This document shows, in pieces, positions 40,658 to 49,293 of a stretch of 64,000 bases of DNA (its first letter is position 1; every line of letters begins with the position of its first letter). The translations under genes were made by a program, and so were the position numbers. This DNA comes from JAKAWM01 sp049966695 (GTDB lineage: Bacteria > Actinomycetota > Acidimicrobiia > Acidimicrobiales > Palsa-688): NCBI GenBank assembly GCA_049966695.1, contig JBMFUG010000001.1, forward strand, positions 45,294-109,293. Reading direction: 5' to 3'. The notes under the pieces were generated by a model. That model made no database searches and had not been told where the DNA came from. It saw only the letters and a program-made list of their open reading frames with translations.

Positions 40658-42277
40658 CTACGGCATTAGCGCTTCCAACAAGGCGCCGGGCCGGCTGGCA
40701 ACAGTTTCGGCCGGGAAAACCGCCACATTGCCAGCTACGGTGACGATTTCTTCCAAAAAGGCCTCGTGGCCGCCAAAGGACGGGTCTTCTACCGTGCCCT
40801 CTACGAAAACGACGGCGAAGCGCGCGCGGCGGCCGTCAGCTTTGCGCCGCAGGACCCGGCCCATCCGCTGGACCATCTGCCGGCGTGTGCGGCTGGCCCC
40901 CACGATCACGGCTAAGTCGGCAGCAGGGACGTCGATGCCCTCGTCGAGCACGCGCGGCGCTGCCAGTACGTCCAATTGCCCTGCGGCAAACCGGCGCAAG
41001 ACCTCCACCCGGTCCCGGCCTGCCATATGCGAGTGCACCGCCGCTGCACGCAAGCCACAACCCGCGAGGGCACGGCGCGCTCGCTCAGCAACTGCAATGC
41101 TCTGGGTGAACACGATCGCCCGGTCGGCCGCGCTGAAGGCAGGTACGAGAAGGCTGACAATGCCGTCTTTGGCCGTCGTCTCCGCTAGCAACCTGCGCCT
41201 TTTACGCATCGCCCGGACATAAGCCCGCGCCACTGCGCTCCCGGGGCTGTCACTGTCAGCCAACATGGCTACGGCTCTCATGAAAGCCTCGAAGGGCTGA
41301 GCCGGGATCCCATGGTCGCCGACCAGGCGCCCGAACAAGGCCTTCATCTCGTCGCTCAGGTCCTCGTAAAGCATTTGCTCGTCGGGGGCAAACCGCACGC
41401 CCACCAGGGCCACATCGAAGCTGGCAACGATCGCGTCGGCAACAGCACGGGCGTAACCGAGCCGGAAACAAGTACCGCCGAAGTACGGGTCAAGCCAGGC
41501 CAGGTTGCCGTCGTCATCTCGAGCGTACGTAGCGCTCAACCCGAGACGGCGAGAAAAGCGTGGGTCGAGCGCTAGGCGGTTGGCTGCGCTGCCGTAGCGG
41601 TGGCACTCGTCGGCAATCAGCAAGCCGCCCCGGCGCACCGGCCGGAGGTCCTTTGCCCGAGCGCTGTTGACAACCGCCACCAAGACGTCGTGCGTCGACA
41701 ACGAGTTGCTTGCCCCGGCGCCCATGCGGCCCGCTCGCCCGAGGACGGACATGCGTGCCTCGAGCTGTGCGGCCCACTGGTGCTGGAGCTCGACGGTCGG
41801 GACCAGCACGACGACTTGGCCTCGTCGGTCGAGCTCGTCGAGGGCCGCCGCAATACCCACCATGGTCTTGCCCGTCCCCGTCACCGCTTCGATGACACCA
41901 CGCCAGCCGCTGTCCTCCCAGGCACGCAGCGCGTCGAGCTGCCATGCGTACAGGCCCAGCGAGGCAGAAGGACGGGGCCGGGGGGACAGGCGGGCACGCT
42001 CAAACGGCCGGGGGGACAGGCCGGCAAGGTCCAGGGTACGCGGTACCGGGCTGCGCTCACGGTCGTCTTCGACCTGTGGCAAGCAAGAAAGCCGCGACAG
42101 CGGCCTCTCGGCTAACCGCCAGCGAGGCGGGGACCCGGTGTCGCAACGGAACCGGCCATGGCTGGCGAACAGCATGAAGGACACCTGCCCGGCACTTAGG
42201 CCGAGCCGCTCCGCCAGATCTGCAGCCGTCACCGGCCCGCTCTCAGCAAGAACCGCTGCGATGTCGTCAGCCAGCAA
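40658..42277 (-). CDS. SF2 DEAD/DEAH-type helicase of the BrxD-like operon
   Basis: The 539-residue protein has an N-terminal winged-helix-like segment (about 8-55, VTAADLAERLGLSAGQVSFM). A full superfamily 2 helicase core follows: Walker A at about 133-138 (TGTGKT), VLVPTVELQHQWAAQL, motif II DECH at about 223-226, SATYA as motif III, IVFTQSIAVAERARRALAGC, and motif VI QRMGRVLRRKADGRRARF. It resembles XPB/BrxH-like DNA translocases. It is the last gene of a minus-strand operon of five genes, 59 bases after the BrxD-like ATPase gene. The start is TTG 42277. Such helicases accompany BrxD-type ATPases in some phage-defence operons; function here is inferred. Confidence 0.85.
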   Translation of the reverse strand: MLADDIAAVLAESGPVTAADLAERLGLSAGQVSFMLFASHGRFRCDTGSPPRWRLAERPLSRLSCLPQVEDDRERSPVPRTLDLAGLSPRPFERARLSPRPRPSASLGLYAWQLDALRAWEDSGWRGVIEAVTGTGKTMVGIAAALDELDRRGQVVVLVPTVELQHQWAAQLEARMSVLGRAGRMGAGASNSLSTHDVLVAVVNSARAKDLRPVRRGGLLIADECHRYGSAANRLALDPRFSRRLGLSATYARDDDGNLAWLDPYFGGTCFRLGYARAVADAIVASFDVALVGVRFAPDEQMLYEDLSDEMKALFGRLVGDHGIPAQPFEAFMRAVAMLADSDSPGSAVARAYVRAMRKRRRLLAETTAKDGIVSLLVPAFSAADRAIVFTQSIAVAERARRALAGCGLRAAAVHSHMAGRDRVEVLRRFAAGQLDVLAAPRVLDEGIDVPAADLAVIVGASRTRRQMVQRMGRVLRRKADGRRARFAVVFVEGTVEDPSFGGHEAFLEEIVTVAGNVAVFPAETVASRPGALLEALMP

Positions 42278-42336
42278 GTGCCGGTCCTACGAGATCAGCC
42301 AGCATGTCCCAGTCCCGCTGGACAAGCCGGCAATTT

Positions 42337-43584
42337 TCAGTCTTGCGCGTCGCCGCCCTCAAGATCACTGTCGGTACTGAGGTCGACGTCCAAGCCTGCC
42401 ACGGTGATCTCCGGGCGGTAGCCGGGGTCGAGCAGGCGCAGGTCCCATTCGTTGATCCACGTGCGCACGTACTGGCGCATACGGTTGGAAGGAAGGCGTT
42501 CAAGGCCAGTCACGTCCGGCGGCTCCCAACCGTAAGCCTCGGCGTGGATCTGCTTGAGCTGTGCGTAGGTGCGGTCAAGTTCCTCACGCCCCGGAGGCTG
42601 TAGCTGGACCTGCTCCCTTTCGATGACCCGCATGCCCACCTCCGCTTGGGCTGCCAAAAGCTCGTCCTCGACAGTCCCTCGGGCCCGCAGCCGCTTACCG
42701 ATGAGCTCGTTGTCGTTCTTGCCCACGAGGACCTGGGTCTCGAAATCGTCGACGGTCGTGAGCACCGCGCAAATGGGCGCAGCAGGGTCGTCGCGGTCTC
42801 CCCGCACCCAACGGGCCAGTTCAGCGTAAGACTTGGCGCGTTGCAAAGAAGTATAACGGCCGATCAGCTCAGCCTCGTCCAAGAGCACGACCCAGCCGGC
42901 GTGCCCGGCTGCCTGCGCTAGGCGTGCCACAAAGCGGAACCGCTGGCGGCACAGGTCGCGTTCTTTGACCGCCGCCAGCCGGTACGTGGCCGCCGCCCCA
43001 GCCTCCCTGAGCCTCCTGCGCAGGTCAGCGACCGGCAACGGGTCACCAGCCCAAAACCGCACGACCCTGTCGGTGAACTCCTCGTCGCCGCGCCCGTAGT
43101 CGTGGAGGAACAACGTCGCGGCAAAGCGGCTGTCCACTGGCGCGTCGTCCTGGTGGGCCCACCTGTAAAGATCAGCGTACCGGGAAGAATCTTCTTGCAG
43201 GCCGGCAGCGATCTCGTCTATGGCCGAACCTGGGCGGCCTGGCACCTCCGCATGCTCTATAGCGGCGCGGTAGACCTTGACCGGGTCGTAAAGCGGCGTC
43301 TCCTTGGAGACCACGACCTTGGAAACCACGAAGCCCTCCGACAGTGCTACGTGCGCCAAGTGCTCTAGCACATGGCTTTTACCCGTCCCGAAGCCGCCTC
43401 CGACCAACATGCCCCCAGGGGCCGGCCCATCAGGCAGAGCCCTGACAGCGGCTAACAGCTCGCTGAAGCGGTCCTCGACACCCCTTTGCATACTGCCGAG
43501 CACTGCGACGGCATCACGGTTGGGCACCCCGGCCCGCAACGCTTCGAGCGCCCGCCGGCGTTCCACTCGGACCAACGCGCTCAT
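42337..43584 (-). CDS. BrxD/DUF2791-type P-loop ATPase
   Basis: The 415-residue protein opens with VRVERRRALEALRAGVPNRD, then Walker A at 64-70 (GFGTGKS), VSKVVVSKETPLYDPVKVYR, and Walker B at 231-239 (WVVLLDEAE). This order is typical of the BREX ATP-binding (DUF2791) group. The C-terminal part is helical and ends in an acidic tail. BrxD-like ATPases act in BREX and related defence operons, but no pglX, pglZ or brxB is nearby. The gene overlaps the upstream P-loop-less relative by 4 bases (ATGA), which suggests the two work as a pair. Family recognised with good confidence; role inferred. Confidence 0.8.
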   Translation of the reverse strand: MSALVRVERRRALEALRAGVPNRDAVAVLGSMQRGVEDRFSELLAAVRALPDGPAPGGMLVGGGFGTGKSHVLEHLAHVALSEGFVVSKVVVSKETPLYDPVKVYRAAIEHAEVPGRPGSAIDEIAAGLQEDSSRYADLYRWAHQDDAPVDSRFAATLFLHDYGRGDEEFTDRVVRFWAGDPLPVADLRRRLREAGAAATYRLAAVKERDLCRQRFRFVARLAQAAGHAGWVVLLDEAELIGRYTSLQRAKSYAELARWVRGDRDDPAAPICAVLTTVDDFETQVLVGKNDNELIGKRLRARGTVEDELLAAQAEVGMRVIEREQVQLQPPGREELDRTYAQLKQIHAEAYGWEPPDVTGLERLPSNRMRQYVRTWINEWDLRLLDPGYRPEITVAGLDVDLSTDSDLEGGDAQD

Positions 43585-44531
43585 GCTGGCCCCAAACGAA
43601 CGAGAGACGAGAAGGGGTTGTCGCGCTTCACGTCGCGCACCTCATCGAATATCCGCAACTTGAGGGCCTGGTAGGCGTCAAGCCCCCTGGCCGGGTCCGA
43701 CAGGAACGCAGGTGACGCTACGACTACGAACATGCAGTTGGCCATCTCGTCGGTGTTGTCCACCAGCTGGCGCAGTACCTCATAGGCGTCCAACAGGGCA
43801 GCTTTGGTGTAGTAGTAACCTTGGCGCTCTTCGGGACCTGGGCGGCGGGCGAAGCCCAAGCGCCGGACGTCAACGACGACCACCAAGCCTGCCCGGCCGT
43901 TGGCCGCCAGCCAATGGGCAAGAGAAAGGAGCAAGTGACGGGCATTGTGACGCCCGACCCGGCGGAAGATCAAGGCCGACCTAAGTGCCGCTATCTGGCG
44001 GAGGTCGCCACGTAACCAGTCCAGCACTGCAGCGTGCTCGGCGTCCACTACCTGGCCGCTGCGCAGCTGAGCCTGGCAAAGCCGCAGCATGGCGGTGCGG
44101 AACTCTGCCACCATCGCGTAATCACGGTGGACCTGGTCTTGGAGCTGACGGTCAACGTCGCGCTTTAGTTCGCGGGGGTCAACGCCGTAGTGGGAAGCAA
44201 GCGCGTCCAAGGCGAGCAAGCCATTGGGCGCCGGGTACCCTGTCGCGGACAAAGCCGCCTGGGTGGCTGCCCCTGCCAAGGCGTCCCAGTCCACTTGCCG
44301 GGCCACGGCAAAAAAGACCTGCTCAAGTAAATGGGCCCGCGTTTCTACCGCGTCCACTCTTGCTACCGAGAACCCCGCGCCTTTGGCCGCAGCCGTGAAA
44401 CTTTCCATAAAACGGGTAGCCAATGAGTCATCGGACGGCACGACGAACTTGACCGCCGACCCGCCCCCGTCGACATAACCGCGAAGGTAGTCGCGTTCCA
44501 AAAAACCGACGTACTCGTCGACAGCTATCAT
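43581..44531 (-). CDS. P-loop-less relative of the DUF2791 ATPase
   Basis: The 316-residue protein begins MIAVDEYVGFLERDYLRGYV then DGGGSAVKFVVPSDDSLATR, where related proteins place the Walker A loop; the GKS/T is missing. A later hydrophobic strand reads GLVVVVDVRRLG, lacking the Walker B glutamate. The overall layout (long helical middle, YYYTKAALLDAYEVLRQLVD, FVVVASPAFLSDPARGLDAY) follows the neighbouring ATPase. I infer a catalytically dead partner subunit. It overlaps both neighbours by 4 bases, so production in fixed ratio is likely. Certain as a gene; relation to DUF2791 is moderately sure. Confidence 0.72.
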   Translation of the reverse strand: MIAVDEYVGFLERDYLRGYVDGGGSAVKFVVPSDDSLATRFMESFTAAAKGAGFSVARVDAVETRAHLLEQVFFAVARQVDWDALAGAATQAALSATGYPAPNGLLALDALASHYGVDPRELKRDVDRQLQDQVHRDYAMVAEFRTAMLRLCQAQLRSGQVVDAEHAAVLDWLRGDLRQIAALRSALIFRRVGRHNARHLLLSLAHWLAANGRAGLVVVVDVRRLGFARRPGPEERQGYYYTKAALLDAYEVLRQLVDNTDEMANCMFVVVASPAFLSDPARGLDAYQALKLRIFDEVRDVKRDNPFSSLVRLGPA

Positions 44532-45316
44532 CGAGTTTTGCCCGTGAACGCCAAACCAGCGTAGACCTTGGTCTGCCCGCCGCGAGTAACCGTGGTGATG
44601 ACGCCGGTGCCCCGTGTAAGCGCGCTCGCAGGCAGGGTCATGTGCCTGCCGTCCCTGGTGGTCACTATCCCGGCCTGGTCAAGAAGGTAGATGTCCCTGG
44701 CAAACTCCTGACGGGTATAGTCGCGAGCCGCGCCCGGGAGCAGGGTGAGAACCTTGTGGACGTCGACGAGCTTGGCCGCCGCCCCAGGGCGCAGCCGCTT
44801 GCTCCCCACTACGAGGTCGTAGGCGCTGGCCAGGGTCTCGATGAAGGCCTCCGCTTTGAACCGCGGTGGCCGCTGCTGGAGGGCGCCGAGATGAGCGACG
44901 ACGGTGGAAGGCCGCACCCGGCGGTCTTTCACCTTGTCGATCACGACAGTCGTGTCAGATGCCGAGACCTGCACGATCACCGGGTAGCAAAGGATACGGT
45001 CATCAGACTCAAAAGCCTGCACACCGGCCTCAGCAGCCGCGGCCAAGAGCTCCTTGGCGTAATCGCCGGAAGCAAACCAAGCCCCCACATCGAAGTGCCA
45101 GCCGTCGCGTAACTGGCGAGCTACGGCTGTCGCCTGGTCGGCCAGGCCAACCGCAGCTTCCAGCGCCTGCTGGAGCTCCCGCACCTGCCCGTGCGCAGCG
45201 GCCGTTTTGGCTCTTTTCGCCGTCTTCAGCGCAGCACCAAGCGCTTTGATGGTGGCATCGGCGTCGCGCTCTACGGCCTGGAGCGCCCCCTCGAACGTCG
45301 TGGGTTGACTTGTCAA
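44528..45316 (-). CDS. Unknown protein of the BrxD-like operon with coiled coil and winged-helix-like end
   Basis: The 262-residue protein has a charged helical N-terminus (LQAVERDADATIKALGAALK). A central mixed domain follows (ILCYPVIVQVSASDTTVVID; KVKDRRVRPSTVVAHLGALQ). The C-terminal part looks like a winged helix (YTRQEFARDIYLLDQAGIVT then TRDGRHMTLPASALTRGTGV). I do not recognise a named family. ATGA overlaps with both neighbours show it belongs to the same operon as the ATPases. It might be an adaptor between nucleic acid and the ATPase pair; this is inference only. Confidence 0.65.
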   Translation of the reverse strand: MTSQPTTFEGALQAVERDADATIKALGAALKTAKRAKTAAAHGQVRELQQALEAAVGLADQATAVARQLRDGWHFDVGAWFASGDYAKELLAAAAEAGVQAFESDDRILCYPVIVQVSASDTTVVIDKVKDRRVRPSTVVAHLGALQQRPPRFKAEAFIETLASAYDLVVGSKRLRPGAAAKLVDVHKVLTLLPGAARDYTRQEFARDIYLLDQAGIVTTRDGRHMTLPASALTRGTGVITTVTRGGQTKVYAGLAFTGKTR

Positions 45317-46887
45317 GATGAACCTCCGTTGACTGTCCCATGGAAAGTTTCATGGGAAATGACGGCCTCGGTGGGAGCAACCTCTGGCAGTCCTGCCTGG
45401 CCTGCGCCGCGCCGCAGGTCGACTTCCAGGTCGCCCCGCGGGCTGAAGCCGAGCAGCAAAGTGTCGCCCGGACGGGCGCCAGTGGCCAAGGCCACCGCCC
45501 GCAGGGGCCCCCTGACCGGCTGCGGGGCTTCATTGGCCAACGTCAGCGGTCCCCAGCGGCTGGAGAAGGTGCGACGGGCCAGTGGCGCCACGCCGAGGCC
45601 TTCCACCAGGGCTAAGGGCACGGGCGCCTCGGAGCCCCGGAGCACGTCGGCGTCGACTCGTGCCCAGAGCCAGAGGCGTCCCTGGCCGAGCTGGCCGTCG
45701 AGCCCCGCTCCCTCGGCCCCCGACGAGCCCGCCGCCTTAGCCTGCTGAGCACCTGCGGTTTTGCCCTGCTGGGGCTTGAGCGTGCCCTGCTGGGGCTTGG
45801 GCCTGGCCTGCCGGGCTCCGACGGCTTTGACCTGCTTGGGCCCGGCCTGCCGGGTCTTCACTTTGGCCGTCTGGGGCTCGTCTAACCCCCAAGCGGTTAG
45901 GCGCACTGCCCCAGAACCAGAACGGGCGAACCGGCGGCTCCCCAAGACCTTCGCGAGAGCTTCCAAGCTCACCGACCGCCCCGCACCAGAAAGTTCCGCG
46001 ACGATCTCGTGAGGTGTCAGCGCCGTCCCGTACGCGTCAAGGACCCGCTCCACGACGTCACCAAGGGGGCCCTCCACCGAAACGACGACATCGTGCACCA
46101 CGGCCGCACCGTTGCAGGCAAGCCACGGGCGGAGGTTCGCTGCCTTCAGGTCCAGGTCGGCCAGCTCTGCTTGGACATCGGCCCAATGCCGGACGCCACC
46201 GTCCTCCGCTAGGCAAGCTGCCGTGCGGTCCAACGCCTCCTTGGGCTCCTTTGCCAGCCACCCGGGCCGGCCTGGCACCGACAAGTAAGGCCCTGCCAGC
46301 CATGCCAGCATTCCCGGCGCAGGGGGTTCCGCCGCACCGAGGCGCGCCAGCTCGTCATCGAGCTGCGATACTGGCGCTACTGCGCCGAGGCGCTCGCGCA
46401 GAGCCGACACCGCCCAGCGCAACGGCGCGGGGGCGACAGCCAGCGCCTCCCGTACACGCGGCGCCGCTCGGTGCACATGCCGGTTGGCATTTCGCCGACA
46501 GATCCCCTCTCGCTCGGCCAGCTCCTCGAAGGTCTGGCCTTCGGAGCGGCTCACCCAGGCGAGGAGGAGCCGCTGGTCACGCTCGCTACCGGCCGCAGCG
46601 GCCAAACCCTTGGCCATCTCGGCCAACGCCAACGCCCACGGCGCGTACTGGCAGACGATGGCACCCGCCGCATCACGAACGCCAGCAGGAGCGTCACCGC
46701 TGCGCAGCTCCAAGAGCGCTTCGAGCAGCCTCGGCGTGCTAGCGCCCTGCTCGTGGCGCAACAGCAAGGCCACCCTTCCCCCGCAGGCGTCGTCCGCGGC
46801 CCCACGGGTGCCGTCCGCGGCGCTGCGAGCCTCAGGCGCTGGCCCACTGGCCTGAGACTCGCCTGGCTGCCAACCCTCTTCGCCCAC
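45313..46887 (-). CDS. Multi-HTH protein heading the BrxD-like operon
   Basis: The 524-residue protein starts at GTG 46887. After a disordered lead it has a sigma-region-4-like helix-turn-helix at about 130-165 (GQTFEELAEREGICRRNANR). A second HTH-like unit lies near 270-320 (YGTALTPHEIVAELSGAGRS). A Lys/Gln/Ala-rich repeat linker (ARPKPQQGTLKPQQGK) follows, and then a C-terminal domain (LWLWARVDADVLRGSEAPVP; ALATGARPGDTLLLGFSPRG). I know no exact family. Being first in the operon, it may bind DNA to recognise a target or to autoregulate. It overlaps the next gene by 4 bases. The 166 bases upstream to the helD gene show no terminator. Confidence 0.68.
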   Translation of the reverse strand: MGEEGWQPGESQASGPAPEARSAADGTRGAADDACGGRVALLLRHEQGASTPRLLEALLELRSGDAPAGVRDAAGAIVCQYAPWALALAEMAKGLAAAAGSERDQRLLLAWVSRSEGQTFEELAEREGICRRNANRHVHRAAPRVREALAVAPAPLRWAVSALRERLGAVAPVSQLDDELARLGAAEPPAPGMLAWLAGPYLSVPGRPGWLAKEPKEALDRTAACLAEDGGVRHWADVQAELADLDLKAANLRPWLACNGAAVVHDVVVSVEGPLGDVVERVLDAYGTALTPHEIVAELSGAGRSVSLEALAKVLGSRRFARSGSGAVRLTAWGLDEPQTAKVKTRQAGPKQVKAVGARQARPKPQQGTLKPQQGKTAGAQQAKAAGSSGAEGAGLDGQLGQGRLWLWARVDADVLRGSEAPVPLALVEGLGVAPLARRTFSSRWGPLTLANEAPQPVRGPLRAVALATGARPGDTLLLGFSPRGDLEVDLRRGAGQAGLPEVAPTEAVISHETFHGTVNGGSS

Positions 46888-47053
46888 ACGACGACCTTAG
46901 CCAAGCAGCACCCTGCGGACGAGCATTTCGGGAAAGGCTGACAAAGCACAGCCAGCGCCTCCCGTGCACGCGCCTCCGCCCGGCGCTCAGGCCGGTTACG
47001 TGCTGAGCGTGACCAAGAGGCCTGGCCAGGTCTACAAACAGTTTGCCAAAGTA

Positions 47054-49234
47054 CTACCCAGAAAGCTCGCTGGCCCAGCGCAAGAGCGGCTCGGGCAACG
47101 CTTCGCGGTGCAAGATCGCTAGCCTGCGGGTACAGCGGGTAAGCGCCACGTAAAGGCCACGCATACCCTGCGTCGGCTCCGCAGCTATCCTGGCCGGCTC
47201 GACCACTATCACTGAGTCAAACTCGAGGCCCTTGGCGTCGTGCAGCACGAGCAGGCTGACCCGAGCGTCAAGAGCCCGAGCACCCACTTCGCCGTACTCG
47301 GTACCACGCAAGTCCAAGGCCGCCTTCACGGTGCCCAATAAGCCCGAGGGGACCAGCACACCGACCGTCCCATCGCCAACCGCAGCTAGTTCCTCCTCTA
47401 CGGTGCGGCCGATCAGCTCGTACCAGGCCTCGTCGGCACCTTCTGCGCCGTCGGCAAGAGGTAAGCCAAGCGAGAGCACCCGAGGAGGATGACCGCTCTT
47501 GCGGACAGCCTGGGGCACCACCGCTTTGGGCATGGCCACAGCGAGGACGCGGGACGCAACAGCCATGACCTCGGCCGGGGCTCGGTAACTGACAGACAAA
47601 GTAGCCAACTGCCAGCCGCGACGAGCCGGCAGGTGAGCCAGCACCTCGTCCCACGAGCTTGGCGCCCAAGGCCCAGTTGCTTGAGCGATATCGCCAACTA
47701 CCGTCATGGAACCAGAACGTGAGCGCCTAGCCACCATCCGCAGCTCCATGGGCGTCAAGTCCTGCGCCTCGTCCACCACGACATGGCCGTAAGTGCGCAG
47801 TGACTGTCCCTCTCCCCGGTGAGGACGTAACGGCCCCAAGATCGAGCTGGCCTCGTCGAGCAGCGCTATGTCCGCCGCAGTCCAGGGCACCTCGTCCAGT
47901 GAAGCGCTCCTCGGCCTGTAGAGAAGATCCTGCTCTTCCGGGCTTAGAAGGCCACGCCCAGCCAGCTTTAGAAGGGGTTTCGCCCCGTAGAGGTCGTGCA
48001 AAAAAACTTCCGGCGTGAGGCGGGGCCACATGCGCTCTAACAGCTCTTTTACCTCTGGGCGTGCTCGCAGCTCTGCACCCAGCTCCGCGTGGCTCACCCT
48101 CGTGGTGCTTGCAGCGGCGGGCGCCCGACTTTCCAGCTGTGCGGCAAAATGCTGCCAAAGCAAGTTCTCCACCGCCCGGCGACGTGCGTTGTGCGTCCCT
48201 GGCCGGGCTTTTGCCGTGGCCACTATTTCTGCTGCTACCTCCGGGCTGAGCGTGAGCGACCTCCGCCCAACCGGGACGCTGACCGGCCGCTGCAAAGGTC
48301 GTTGACGCTGGCGAAGTGCCCGCCGCAGGAACTTCACCATCCGCGGGTCCCCTTTCAGGCGCGCCACTTCGGCACTTTCCACCGCTGAAGGCGCTGGGCC
48401 GCCGTAAAGACCGGTCGCTGTGGAAAGCTCAGCCCCGGTCTCGCCTAGAGATGGCAGCACCTGGTCTATGTAACGCAAAAAGGTCGGGTTAGGCCCGACC
48501 ACCAGCACCCCCTGCACCTCGAGCGGGAAGCGATGCGTGTACAGCAGGTACGCAGCGCGGTGAAGCGCCACCGCCGTCTTGCCGGTACCTGGCCCGCCCT
48601 CTACCACGAGGACACCTGGCAGTGGCGCCCGGATGACCTTGTCCTGTTCCGCCTGCACGGTAGCGACGATGTCGCGCATACGGCCGGTATGGGAGCGTTC
48701 CAAAGCAGCCAACAAAATGGCGGGACCGGCCAGCCCCCGCCCCAGCGTGGCACCGCTTGCCACCTCTTTCTCCAGGGCGGCCGCCTCTCCCTCGAGGGTG
48801 AACAGCTCGTCCTCCAGGTCAACGACACGACGCCCCTCAGTTAGGAAATGCCGGCGACGGTGCAAGCCCATCGGGTGAGCACCGGTAGCTCGGTAGAAAG
48901 GCTCAGCTACAGGCGCCCTCCAGTCGACCACCAAAGGCTCGTGGTCGGCGTCGGATATAGCCACCCGACCCACGTGGAAGCTGCCCGTGCCTGCGCCGCC
49001 GTCGTGGCGGTCGATACGGCCGAAAACCAGTGCCTCGTGGCCGACATAGAGGCTTTCCAGGCGGGCGAGCGCGTTGCGCACTCGGATGTCCCGCTCGGTA
49101 TAGGACTGGAAAGTCCCACCTCTTTCTCTAAAAGCCTCCCGGAGCCGCCTCTCGGTTTCGGCGCGCATGACCTCCAAGCGCTCATAGGCGCGGTCCAAGT
49201 GGGCTTGCTCAGAAGCGATGTCAGGGTGCGCCAT
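47054..49234 (-). CDS. helD: HelD-type RNA polymerase-associated UvrD-like helicase
   Basis: The 726-residue ATPase begins with an antiparallel coiled-coil arm (LDRAYERLEVMRAETERRLR). It has FHVGRVAISDADHEPLVVDW then RAPVAEPFYRATG, a segment specific to HelD/HelR proteins. Walker A lies at 213-220 (GGPGTGKT), DEAQDLTPMELRMVARR carries motif II, and VLHDAKGLEFDSVIVVEP and YVALTRCTRRLAIL are UvrD-type motifs. HelD releases RNA polymerase from DNA and can protect against rifamycins in actinobacteria. It lies divergent from hemE (59 bases) and 166 bases upstream of the BrxD-like operon on the same strand. Co-transcription is possible. Confidence 0.9.
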   Translation of the reverse strand: MAHPDIASEQAHLDRAYERLEVMRAETERRLREAFRERGGTFQSYTERDIRVRNALARLESLYVGHEALVFGRIDRHDGGAGTGSFHVGRVAISDADHEPLVVDWRAPVAEPFYRATGAHPMGLHRRRHFLTEGRRVVDLEDELFTLEGEAAALEKEVASGATLGRGLAGPAILLAALERSHTGRMRDIVATVQAEQDKVIRAPLPGVLVVEGGPGTGKTAVALHRAAYLLYTHRFPLEVQGVLVVGPNPTFLRYIDQVLPSLGETGAELSTATGLYGGPAPSAVESAEVARLKGDPRMVKFLRRALRQRQRPLQRPVSVPVGRRSLTLSPEVAAEIVATAKARPGTHNARRRAVENLLWQHFAAQLESRAPAAASTTRVSHAELGAELRARPEVKELLERMWPRLTPEVFLHDLYGAKPLLKLAGRGLLSPEEQDLLYRPRSASLDEVPWTAADIALLDEASSILGPLRPHRGEGQSLRTYGHVVVDEAQDLTPMELRMVARRSRSGSMTVVGDIAQATGPWAPSSWDEVLAHLPARRGWQLATLSVSYRAPAEVMAVASRVLAVAMPKAVVPQAVRKSGHPPRVLSLGLPLADGAEGADEAWYELIGRTVEEELAAVGDGTVGVLVPSGLLGTVKAALDLRGTEYGEVGARALDARVSLLVLHDAKGLEFDSVIVVEPARIAAEPTQGMRGLYVALTRCTRRLAILHREALPEPLLRWASELSG

Positions 49235-49293
49235 GGGCCAACTAATGCACGATAGCCCTAACCAGGCCCGCCAACCCGGTTACCGTTGGCTTG

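Noticed and set aside
40658..46887. Complete BREX system
   Set aside because: Only a BrxD-like ATPase and a helicase match; no methylase (PglX), phosphatase (PglZ), BrxB, BrxC or BrxL is encoded in the window.
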